Shown one piece after another: positions 1 through 12,400 of a DNA stretch of 64,000 nt. The notes beneath the pieces were generated by a model. That model was not told the origin of the DNA and did no database searches. It saw only the letters and a list, made by a program, of their open reading frames with translations. The position numbers were made by a program, and so were the translations under genes. The stretch lies in contig JAUJEO010000019.1 in NCBI GenBank assembly GCA_030762175.1, forward strand, positions 1,308,001 through 1,372,000, given 5' to 3'. Every line of letters begins with the position of its first letter. The stretch's first letter is position 1. Source of the DNA: Metallyticus violacea. Its lineage: Eukaryota; Arthropoda; Insecta; Mantodea; Metallyticidae.

Positions 1-206
1 GATAAACTGGGAAAGGTTTTTTTTATTATTTTTTTTTAAAGGAAACGTTCCAGGCCTAACTTTAGGAACCTCCCTGGCATTTGCTATTTATGAGGACTGA
101 GGAAAACCTGGAAAAAACCTGTCAGGAAGGACGGTTCTGGCAGGAATCTAACCTTAGACCTCCTGCTCATGAGTCTGCACTTATTGACCTCGATCACCCA
201 TGGTGG
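1..206 (-). mobile_element. tRNA-derived SINE, family S1, copy 1 (runs off the window start)
   Basis: Read on the minus strand from 206, the sequence has a tRNA-like head: A-box-like GGTGATCGAGGTCAATAAG and a degraded B box (GGTTAGATTCC). The body GGAAACGTTCCAGGC and TTTATGAGG.CTGAGGAAAACC is shared with the copy at 13848-14126. Confidence 0.75.
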
Positions 207-792
207 TAAGTCAATGGATGTGTGGCCTTACCGTGGTTAAATAAATTATTTTGTTGGGTATCTATATTGTTTTGTGTCCAAAATATACTTGAAATTCAGG
301 AGGCGTGACTGATTTAAAGAATTTAGGCTATATATCAAAATTATAAACAGGTGCAGTGATGATGAGTGAATCACTTCTGTTATGTTTACTTGTTATTCTG
401 TTCATTTTAATATTTTATTGTTAATGATGCTATACCTAAAAATATCAGGAGTCAACACTACTATGTTTATTAGTTAAAATAGATAAAAATTAATGAGCAG
501 AAATGAATAAAATACTGAAATAATCACACAAATGGTCTTTCTGCCTTTGAAAGAGTACACAAACAGTTCCAAATATTGCAGCATTTGTTTGACTGTTCCA
601 GTGTTTCTTCATTACTGCTTCTCTAGTTCTTGTTATTTTACCTATATTGTTCTTTATAAGTTTATTTTTTATTTTAACTGTATATATTTCTTTATTTAAT
701 ATTATATTACTGATTATATATATTAGTAAAGTTTTACAATTGTATTTGGTGTATATGTTGTAAAAGCACATTATTGTTAATTTGTGTTGCAG
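207..792. other. Intron sequence before OGDH exon 793
   Basis: This is AT-rich non-coding sequence ending in the exon's splice acceptor. No further element was recognised. Confidence 0.7.
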
Positions 793-1005
793 TCATGGGA
801 TTCATTTTTCCGCAACAGCACAGCAGGGGCAGCACCTGGCCAGGCATATCAAGCACCTCCTTCTCTTGCCCTTCCAAGGCCAAACGAACTTCCCATCACC
901 AGCATTGCCCCCTACCTTGGAGGTGCTACAGCTCTTGGTGGCCAGGTGAATGAGAAGGTTATCGACGACCATTTGGCTGTTCAGGCCATTATACGATCAT
1001 ACCAG
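793..1005 (+). CDS. OGDH: OGDH exon, N-terminal region (71 codons, phase 0 to 0)
   Basis: The exon follows a TTGCAG acceptor and ends CAG|GTAGTG. It opens with SWDSFFRN, typical of the N-terminal domain of E1 just after the 'WLENP' region, and ends [12 protein letters not shown]. The following residue position (A/I-R-G-H) is supplied by either of two downstream alternative exons. The exon before it is not in the window. Confidence 0.95.
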
Positions 1006-3374
1006 GTAGTGATTTAAACTTTTCTGTAGACTTATGCAAAACCTAATATACTACAGAACATTTTGAAATGGATTCCTCGACAAATAAGTAAAAGAAGATT
1101 ATGTAATTGTAAATTTTCATAATATGGCACAGAGGGCAAAGTGTGTAGTATGTCACAGAACTTGCCATGTTATAATTATTTACAAATGCAAATGAACGTT
1201 TTTCATTTGGAAATATAATTTTTAATTTTTTCTTGTGCTTAGCAATACTGTATTCCTTTTATCATTCTTATTAAAATCTTGAGAAATCATTTATTAAAAT
1301 TTTTTAAAAATTGTAAATCTTTAAAAAAGTTTTCATATGGAACTAACACAGTGAAGCTCATGTGAATTGAATCTGTCGTCTTAACACTCTTCATGCTTCA
1401 CTAACCTTAACAGATTCAATCATTTATTACTTTAAACAGCATAATTTGCTGCTTGGCTTGCAAATATTGGTGCATATAACATTATGTCTTAGCATCATCA
1501 ATGATGCAGCAACACCAAAAAGCCAAGTAGATACATGAATAGTAATTGTGGAAGTCTACAACTTCATATCTTGCTGTGTAGTTTAATGTGAACAGTTCTA
1601 TGCAGTCACTCATTAAAATTTTACTCTTTACTTAATTTTGACCCAAGTATGGTTGAATATATAGAATGCCATGCTAAAATTAAAGTTTTTCTATAGATTA
1701 AAATAGATGTTGAAAAGTTAATGCACATGACATAGGAATTTCTGTGAAGTTAAAGTATATTCATTCTGAGCTCTGCCGTATTTTACCAACTGTTTAAAAT
1801 TTTAATGTATTGTTTTTATTAATTTGCACTGATTTATACTTTTGGAAATCCTACATGAATTTGGATGGAAAATTAGAACAGATGACCTCATATTTTTTTA
1901 ATGTTAATGTATTTTCACACTATTACAATAAATAAAGTTGAATGTTTTTGTGCATTATGGCAGCCTTAGGTCTAATAGTTTTCATAATGCAATTCACCAT
2001 ATTTATTGTATTTTTTTAATACTTTCCTTTTTAATAGAGGCTGTCAAATCCATTAAAATAGAAATCTGAACAATAGCAAGTTTTAAAGCTCACATTTTGC
2101 CAACAATGAGTTATAAAATATAGTATTCAATTTACAGTATTAGAAGAAAATATAATTAAATGTATTTAAACAATTTCCGCACAAGGGCAATTAAAAATTA
2201 AAATAAGGCATTAAGACATATGTAGAAATAGTTCTTTCACACTAGTCATTTGTAGGGCATTAGTTAGAAAGGAAGAATGAGACTTGAAAAACTTGGATCA
2301 CAGCTGGGATATGAATTGCGGATCTTTGGCCTTCAATTCTGGCACTGAAATAAATTGAGCTACAGTGTCCTCCTCCAAGCATGGAACCATATACCTCTCT
2401 CATCTAGAACTGTAACTAGAAGCCTGGATCAAAAGCATTTATAACATTATGAATTGCCTCATAAGGAATGAATCTCTCACAGTAGAGAAAACCTTAGGGA
2501 AGTCTATGAAATATATAGAATGAGATAGTTCATAGCGGGTTGACCAAACCCTAGGTCCAGGGGTGCAAACACAGAGGTCTGTGCCACCCGTGGTATTTTG
2601 CGTTAGGACGGCACCTTGTAACTCTAAACCGACGCGCCATTCGGCTGCAGACGATTGCGTCGCCCAGGCGCGCTAAGTCCCCTTAGCTACCAGATTCTCA
2701 CTGGTGGATAGGTCATACTAGCTTAGACCTCCTCGTATTTAAGAGGCGAGTCACCCCAGCATTAAGGTAGCCTCCATCCTCCCTACAAACAATGGCGATT
2801 CCGGCGCACCGGCCCCCAGGGTACACGCCTGCGGCACTCCCCTGGGACACGCCGCCATCGTAGGTCCTCAATTCCCCGTGAGTGACGGGTCCACTGCCAA
2901 GCCGAGTCCAACCCAAATGAGAGAGGTTCGTGGTTCTGTGTTTGGAGGAGGATATGATAACCAGCATTACTATAGCTGACTTCTCACTTGGCCCACACTA
3001 CCATCATGGACATAACTAACAAGGGCTGAGTGTTCCAAATGTAATTTAAGAAATTATTATTTTATGGGAGTTCTTCATAATGAAACATAAAAATAATATT
3101 GATTCATTTTTTGTGTGAGAGATAGAGAGCAATCATCTACTTTTTTCATAAATTTGCTGAATAAAAAGTTGGTTGGATATGAATTAATTTATTTACGTCG
3201 CTGTTGAAATTTTATTAATATGATACATATATAAAATGTGTGCTCTTAGCTATAATATATATTTTTTTATTATTATTTGTAGCATTAACATTTTGGATCC
3301 AATATGATAAATGTATTCGTTAAACATGAAAGCCACTGAATTTAAAAGAGACTTCAAATAATCATATACCTCTT

Positions 3375-3436
<62 letters not shown>

Positions 3437-6400
3437 ACACACACCCACACACACCCACACACACACACACACACACACCCACACCCCCGCGGGGGGGGGC
3501 AGATTCCTAGAGGAATTTATAATAGAAAATCAGATATATATTCTGAACGAAGACAATGGCTTACCAACCTTCGAAACCACCAGAGGATCTAGCAATATTG
3601 ACTTGACGTTGGGCAATAAACATATTTTGCCACATATAGACAATTGGGAGATTGCCATAGAAGAAAGCAGCTCAGATCATAGAATTATTACCTTTTCCAT
3701 AGGGATACAAACTTACGAGGAGGAGAAGAGGAACTTTTACGGAATAAGGTACATAATTAAAGAGAATAATTTTGAAAAGTACAACGTTAATTACATCGAA
3801 ATGATAAAACATCAATTTGACAAACAAGCAAATCACTCACAGGAGATAGATGAGGAACTGTATAAGATGACAAGGCGACAAACTGACACAGATGATCTAA
3901 TCAACAAATTTCAGCTTGTTGTAACCACAGCCTGCAGGAAATCATTCGGGTTAAGGAAAGGAGCTACGAAAACACATGGTAACAAAACGATCCCCTGGTG
4001 GACAAATGAATTAACAATTATGAGAAAAAGACTCAATGCCTTGAGGAGGTTTCAGAGGACTAAAAATGAAGAACTACGCCAGCAGAGAAAAGTGCAATAT
4101 GAGATAATAAAAAAGCATTATCAAGCAAAAATATGGCGAGAAAAAATTAAATCGTGGAAAGAGTACTGCACCTTAACTACAACAATGAATCCTTGGACAG
4201 CGGCATACCAGCTAGCATCAGGGAATAAGAACAGTAAATACTGACAACGCTCAGGAAAAATAATGGTACACATACAAAGGGCATAACTGAAACAATCAAT
4301 CATATGCTTGATACCTTCATACAAGAAGATGGCAAGGAGGAAGATAATGAATACCTCAAACAATCAGGGCAGAAATAAAGGAACCACCTAAAACAACTAA
4401 TGACAAACCATTCATGAAAGATGAAGTGTGTAGTATCCTGGAAGGCATTAATTACAAAAAAGCTCCAGGAAAAGACGGAATTACAGGTAACATACTATTA
4501 CAAACGTTCAAACAAACACCAAAATTCATGACAGCATTATACAATCACTGCTTAAAGACTGGAAGCTTCCCCAAGTTATGGAAAAGAGCACAGATCATAC
4601 CAATATTGAAACCAGGACAGGAAAATAAAGCAGACGTCACCAAATTTAGACCCATCAGCCTTTTAAATGTTGCCGGGAAAGTGCTTGAAAAACTTGTCAT
4701 AAACAGAATAATGTACTATTTGAACACTAATGACCTGCTAAATAAGATTAATTTGGGTTCACTCCGCAAACCGGAACAACTGACGCAATAATGACAGTGA
4801 AACACTTTATGGAAGAAGCTTTGAGAAACAAGCAACATGTAGCTATGATTAGCTTGGACGTTCAAGATGCTTTTGATGCGGCTTGGTGGCCCAGTATTCT
4901 TAAGTCACTGAAGGATTTTCTATGTCCCAAGAACCTTTACCTATTAACAAAGAGTTATTTTAGTGGGAGAAGAAGCATGCTATCAGCAGGCAGTATAGGA
5001 ATAGAAAGAACCGTGAGCAAAGGATGCCCGCAAGGATCTTGTTGTGGACCTGGGTTGTGGAATATCCACTATGATTCATTATTAAATCTTTGCTACAAAC
5101 ATTGCACAAAGGTGGTTTATTTTGCAAACGATGTTGTTTTGATTAGGGGAGAAAACAAACTAGCAATTGAAAACTACGCCAATATAGAAATGTTAAAGAT
5201 CTCAAAATGGGCTACAAACAACAAAATAATATTCAATGAACAAAAATCGCAGGTTATATACATATCAAGGAGTAAATCCACCACAAGCCAACAGTTAAAC
5301 ATTTACTTAAATAACAGCAAAGTAGTACAAGTTAAAACTATAAAATGCCTCAGAGTGATTTTTGACAATAGGCAGAAATTTAATCAACACACAGACTATG
5401 TAACCGAGAAATGTACCAAACTCATACACTCTCTATCCAGAACTGCCAAAATAAAATGGGGGCTACGATCTGATGTGCTGAGAATAATATACATGGAGCT
5501 ATTCTGCCCCTTCTTTCTTGCGGGGCACCTGTCTGGATAGAAGCTGTACAGCGGACTTACAATGCAAGAAAACTGAGAAGAGTACAAAGAATTATAAACA
5601 TCAAAATTGCCAAGGCGTTTACGACAACATCAAACGAAGCTCTCTGTATTATTACAGGTATAATTCCAGTAACGATAGCACTCAAAGAAATCGCCAAATT
5701 ATACAACTTCACAAGAGGAATCAAGAAAAGACCAATCATAAATGGAGGACAAGCAGTAGACAGTGAAACACTGTACAGGGAATGGCCTCACTCTGCTGAT
5801 ATACCTAAAATAGTGGAGAAACAAAATGACAAAGGGTATACACTGAAGATATACACTGGTGGCAGCAAAAGCGAGGCAGGTGTGGTGGCAGGAATAATAA
5901 TGTATATTAATAATGTACCAGTTCATCAACTACGGTATAAGCTGCACCAAAAATGCTCAAATAATCAAGCCGAGCAGTTCGCCATTTTGAGAGCCCTGGA
6001 ACAGTTGGAAAATATAGACAATGCAACCTTCAACAAACGAACAGCAGCAATCCACACGGATAGTCGAATTACATTAGATTTAATTAACAACCACAGAAAA
6101 CATGGTAACCTATGTGAAAGAATAAGGAAGAAGTTAAAATCACTCCAACAAGAACACTGGGAAATACATTTTACTTGGGTTAAAGCACACATCGGCAATG
6201 AAGGAAATGAAATAGCAGACCGACTCGCTAAAGAAGCAGCAAAAAGCAAGGACCTGCCAGTGGATTATCAACTCATCCTAAAATGTGACGTGAGGAATGA
6301 ATTAAGAGAAGAAAGTCAGCAACTATGGGAAACAGAGTGGCAAATGACAACGAATGGAGCAATCACAAAATCCTATTTTCCAACTGTAGCTAAAAGGCTA

Positions 6401-9400
6401 AAAACCAACATCCTTCTAAGCCCCAATCTTACAGCGATCCTCTCAGGACACGGTAAATTTGGAGCCTATTTTCATCGCTTCAAAATAGCAGAGAATGCAT
6501 CATGTGTATGTCAGCAGGGTATTCAAATGGTGAAACACATTTTGTGGGACTGCAAAATTTTGAAGAAAGAGCGAGAAATATTTCGGAAAGATGTAGCAAA
6601 AGTAACTAGGCGATGGCCAATAGACAGTAGTGAACTTGTTCTAAAATATAATAAACAGTTTAAAACTTTAGTAAACAGTATAAATTTTGACAGTTTTCAA
6701 ATTAACACAAATTGACTAATAGGATAGGAAATGTGGTGACTGAGAATGATAATGTAAAAGTATTCAAATATAACCATTTTAGGCAATCTTCAAATATGAT
6801 TAGGTTAGAATAAGAATGAAACATTGTTCAAAAATAGTATTAAGGATAACATTTAACAATGAAATGATAGCAATGCATGTAGTATTACTAATTATTATAG
6901 TAATGGAGCATGCAGTAAATAAAGAAGATATTAAAAAAAAAAAACACACACACACACACACACACACAAAAACTTTGTTCAAGGCAGTACTAATTTTTGA
7001 AGTTCCTTGGTGTTCGATTTCATATGGATTGACCCCTTCCTTAATCTGAAACCCTGAGATATACTAGAGTTTTAAGTCATATATTTACTTAATTTTATTT
7101 ATAAAGTGCATAAAAATTATACCAACTTGCTGGCCTATGGCATGTTTTAAATGAAAGCACAGCACTCACAGTGTGCAAATGCTTTTCAAGTCAGAAAGTA
7201 AATAGAACATGGATTTTTATTTGTTTACATTAATGTACTACTGGGATATCTACTTTTATATAAAATATGGCATAACTTTGTTATGTGGTGTATAAATATA
7301 TATCACATGATATCAGCTGATCTGTTTTTTTCTCCCTCCCCTGGTTTCCAGGATATTGCTAATGGTATGGTCCTGGAAAAACCAGGTTTTGGCAAGTTTT
7401 GTGCACCACCTCTTTGTAATTTACAGGATGTTAATGAACTACACTGAAATAATTAAGGAAATAGTTCAGTGATATACGGGCAATTTGAGGTAGGATAAGT
7501 ATGATCACAACTAAAAATAGCTTATATCTATGATAAACTGTTGGAATCAAATGCTGATAAGTTGGTGTTAAAGCTAGGTTGGGTGAAAAAATGATTTTGA
7601 ATGTCTTCAAAAGTGCTGCACAAGCATACCGAATTTTAGTAGCTCATTATCATCATTTTCAAAATTTAGTGCTGCAAAAATCTCAAATCTCAGAACTAAT
7701 CATTTGACAGTGCACCACTAAACATCCATGTCGCACTATGTAGGCTCATCTTGAAGCAGGTCTACTTGCTTGTGTGGCATAATACATAATGTGAAAAGCA
7801 GTTCTGAGGGTCACAGGTTTGAGTCTCTTGAGGCAGATAATTTTTGTTATTATTTAACATGAGGTATGGTAGCAGGAAGAAGTGCTGGGATACCCAAAAG
7901 ATATGATTGATTGGTAAGTATAATAATAACTGTTATCATTTCCTTTTTAGAACTCCCTTTGTTAGTATGTTGCAGATTATCTGTGAGGCAAAATACAGTT
8001 AAGCCTTCTCTAAACTTGCAGGTATGCATTTTATTTATGAGAAACAAGAACTAATGGTTGAGCAGCTGCAGAGCTACATGCAAAGATATCCTAATAGATG
8101 ACGGCCACATCACACTACTTTCCAGTCTATTAAATGGCATCTTCAATTATAATTTTCATAACAATAAAATTATGAAATATAAAAGACTATTTAATAATAA
8201 TAGTCAGTGTCATATTGGTGCTAGAAACTTATAGATATAGCTTCAAAATTTAAACAGGCCATGTATTCCTTATCTCAAATTGCTTGTCTAAGACACCCCT
8301 ACACTCTCTGAAATTATTTCTCATTAACACTCTGTATATAATTTACAATAGGGTATGTTTTATTGATGTGTCATACTTAATACCATTTATGGAGAACTTA
8401 GTAGGTTTTGGCTCATATTTGCTTTAAAGATACCCATGAAATTATGGGCATTTGGAAATGTTAACATATTCTTTTTTAAACAGATTGTGAACTGTTAGCA
8501 GACAGCATGCATTGTAACAAGAAGCTAATGAATGTCTAGTTGAATTCTGGATAGAGTAAAGATGTTCACCTGTGATATTCCATAAATCACAATACTATAT
8601 TGGTGTTCAGCAATTATTTGCTTTCTTTTAACTCTATGTTGTATGTAATTTTTGTTTAGCTGTAGTTACTGGAAGAAGTATGTGTGCTTTGAATCCGTTG
8701 AGGAAAATAATAGTTAATAAGAGAGTTATTTTTGGCTGCATCTACAGCTGAATGTAAGCTGTGCAGAGCCCATTTAGCACCAAATGGACTAGTTCCCCTT
8801 ACATTTCTACTTGCACAATTTATCAATATTAGCATGTTTTATTTCATAATGAGTAGTAACCCATTTTATTGAAGCTGTTAAAAGTAGTGTCTGGCTTCAG
8901 TATTACATTTTTAAATTTGCATTCATTTGCAACAGCTCTTCTCCTGTGATTTTTCAAGTTTCTACATTGATTGTTTTCTTAAATACAGTGAGAGCAGTTT
9001 AAAAGTCCTGCAACTTAGATCGGCCCAACAGCAAACCTGTCCTACTCCATATGCCCATTTGGTATGGGCAGCACAATTCTCTCTTAGTTATTTAGGAATG
9101 GAATGTCAACAGAGTTATGCAGTCAGTAGTGACATTTCATTGCAGTAATTGTGCAATTGTGAGGTATTCACTATGTTGTATATATCTGTCTTCAAGGCAT
9201 AAATGAGAAACAGTAAGTGAGACAGCATTTAGGTGTAATTTCCTGGCAGTCTGGTTCCAGCACAAAAAAAAAAAAACATTAAAGTTAGTACAGAAGTTTA
9301 ATGAAATAAAATAAAAATAAAAAACACATGCTCACAGAAGAAAAACTTTATGAAATAAGAGTTCTATTAAAGCCATACCTATTCCCCAGATCTTATGATT

Positions 9401-12400
9401 TGTGATTTTTATCTTTGGGGAAAATTGAAAATTATAGTATATGCAACTATCCCTCACATGCTGAAGGAACTTGTAACAAATATTCAAAACGAAGTTAGAA
9501 TCCTAGTAATGGGGAATTAATATGAGTCAGTGATAATTTTCTAAGGAGATGTGGTATGTGTGGGCAACATCTTTAGCATCTACTGTAAGGAGGGTAAATG
9601 GCAAATTCTGGTATTTAATATATTGTACCTAAGTTTTAAAATCGTAAAGCACACTAGAAAATATGGTAACAACATGGAGTGTAACTGCTGACTGACTGAA
9701 CTATGTATTAGAAATTTTAAACTACTTCACTGTATCTCTACAACAATGATTCTGAGAGTGCAGGTTTGCAAAAGACTTTATAAATAAAACCACCTTATTA
9801 ACATACATTTATTTTGTATTTTTGAAAAATAATGTTGAACATAAAATTAAAAAAAAATGTTTTAAGTGCTTATAAAGTAAAAATAAATTAATTCAATAAT
9901 ATCTGAATTTCAGAAACCTGGGCTAATAAACAATAGGACTATTGTACTGCAATTGGCATGAGTATTTATTTTAATAGAACTATTAGGACATTGATTTTTA
10001 CATATCTGTGATGGCATTCACAGGTTTTGAGTAAAATTGACATTTTTTATTTTACAATTTTTTAATTTTATTTTTTGACTGAGTTTTGCTCAAAAAGGGA
10101 TGTGCTTTCAAAAACGTTGGACACCACTGCTCTACAGTATTATTATTCTTGGTGGCTTTTATGTTCTCTGTTGTGTGGTAACAAAATACAATGAACTACA
10201 TTAAAGTTTACTTCATGCACACTGTAATTAAAACACATCAATACCTATAACAAAAAGACTTTAGTTGTATGGGTCTCTTAACTGCAAATTGAGTTATAAT
10301 AATATAGAGATAGAAATAATGCATGCCCTCTTAACAGCAATGAACTCTTATGTGCATATTCATCAGTTCCCCCCCCCCTTATTTTTTTTTTTTAAATATG
10401 GTGTTTAACGCCCATTTTTACTACCGAGGCACCACAGGCAGCCCATCAATGTGGAAAATCTTATTATTAAGACTGGTGACTGGCATGACCTTAATCAGTG
10501 CATGCTGTATAAGGCTGTTGATGCAGGTCAAAATAACTCTTGGTTTATTTTTTAGATTACTTTTCTATATCTATTAGCAGTAATTGGGGGGGATATTGCT
10601 TTTTTGTGCTTTTTTCATCTAAGTTCCTTCTTATCAAGAAATCTTTTTGTTAAATAAACCTGCAAAAATTGAATAGATTGATCTTCCTAATTATAATCTG
10701 TGCATTAAACATGAGATTATGATTTTTCACTATTTTAGTTCTGCAGATGAGAAAAGCAAAAGTATATTAATTATAGTTTAATAGCACTTAACAGCTTTGC
10801 TGCACCTGCTCAACAGATATATCTTCCATTCGTTTCCTAACAGTTCTAAATTTTCTTTCGGATATTTAAGTTAAACTGGAAATACAAATAGAGAAACCCA
10901 TTAAAATACAAGATTTTACTTGATAAATGTGTGAGTAAAGAATGTAGTTTGGATTTGACATTTAAAAATCCAGCTACATTATGCCATTATTGATTATACA
11001 TATTTATGTAAAGTTAAATATTAATAAATCCAAATTCAAAATTATGCATACTCTGTACGACTGAAAAGCATATACTTTTAAAAACTGTTTTAAACTAATT
11101 TCCATGTTCCATACTATTTTAATACAGAGCTCTCATTTGGATGTTTGGCTTGCTTAATGGGGATTTGCTTGGCACCAGGAAGTATGCTGTTTGCTGGTGG
11201 AGTTGAATATTTATAGCCCCTTAAATTCAAGTGCATAGATTTCTACAGTACACCAACCACCAATTTTTGGTCATACAATGGCATTTTGTGTACAATATTG
11301 GTTTTTTTTGGCACTCCAGTATCTATTTTGTGTTGCTACAGGGCCATGTAAATAAAACTAATCTCTGCCCATAAAGGAATTAAATGCGTGGTCAATAGAG
11401 GGAACATTAACATTATCCAACATCCAATTCCAGAAATCAACACTACTCACATTATCGCATGGTTGCAATTCCTGAACTACAGTTATCTTATAGGGTATTA
11501 ATTTTAAAAGTTTAGTGGCATTCCAAGCCTAAGTTTACGAAATTTCTGATTCCTTTGCAAGCTTTCTTGGAGACTTCTTTGGGCTTAGCTCTAACTTTTT
11601 TATGATACCATCAAATTTTCTTTGGTAAGAACAGGGCATTTTACTTTCAGTTTCTTATCAAGAACACATCTCATTTTCCTAAATCTATTCACAAGATTAC
11701 AAACTGTTTCTCTCTGAGGTGTGCAAACAGCAGGGAAAAAATCCATAAATCATTGCCTCACTTCTGTGCATGAGTTTGTTCTCACATAGAAATCATACAT
11801 GAAAATTCTGTGCGCTAAAGTATACAGGCTTTTACGCATTATAATGGAGCTAACACCCTATAACACTGAAACACATGGTCTCACAATGTTCAACTTCTGT
11901 AAGAAAACAAAGACTTCGGGTCAGCATGTGGAGAGATGGGAAAGTTGAGGGGGGAACAGAACCATTAGAAATAGGGCAGAAAGATCTCCGTTAAGCCAGC
12001 CACATATCCAAATGAAGGCTCTGTAGTTGTGTACAAATTTTCCTTAAATTTATTTGGTGATTATAATATTGATTTTGCAACAGGATACAAATTTGGTTTC
12101 TTGTTTTAACATTGATCATTGTTTTGGCATGTTATTGTGCTATTGATATCTCAGCAAATTCCATGTGCAATATCATTGTGCTATATTTAGGACTGAAATT
12201 TATTATGGATAAAAAGAAAAGCAAGGGTGCTATAGCTTGGTATTATCAGCTCTTGATGGTAACACTGCTTTTATTCTTTTTCAATTTTTTTTGTTATTAC
12301 CTGCTTTAGGCATTTTTTTGGAAGAATTTATGCACTTTTAAATCATCTGAAACTTCAGCTTCAGAAAGCATTTTCTATACATGCTGCATGCTGAGAGGTT

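Larger units (their letters stand above)
3497..6944 (+). mobile_element. Dead non-LTR retrotransposon (EN-RT-RNase H, R1/LOA/I-like group)
   Basis: This is a 5'-truncated LINE with domains in the order endonuclease C-terminus, reverse transcriptase, RNase H and a C-terminal Cys/His knuckle. It ends in an A run at 6933-6944. At least four frameshifts (near 4240, 4365, 4755 and 5510) break the ORF. It is bracketed by CA repeat on both sides (3432-3487 and 6944-6968), as expected of an element that entered an AC microsatellite. R1-clade families with AC-type targets (Mino, Waldo) are known from insects; assignment to one of these is an inference. Confidence 0.88.

Noticed and set aside
12112..12309. 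Small membrane-like frame of 65 residues
   Set aside because: It is Leu/Phe-rich because of T-rich sequence. Nothing supports a gene.
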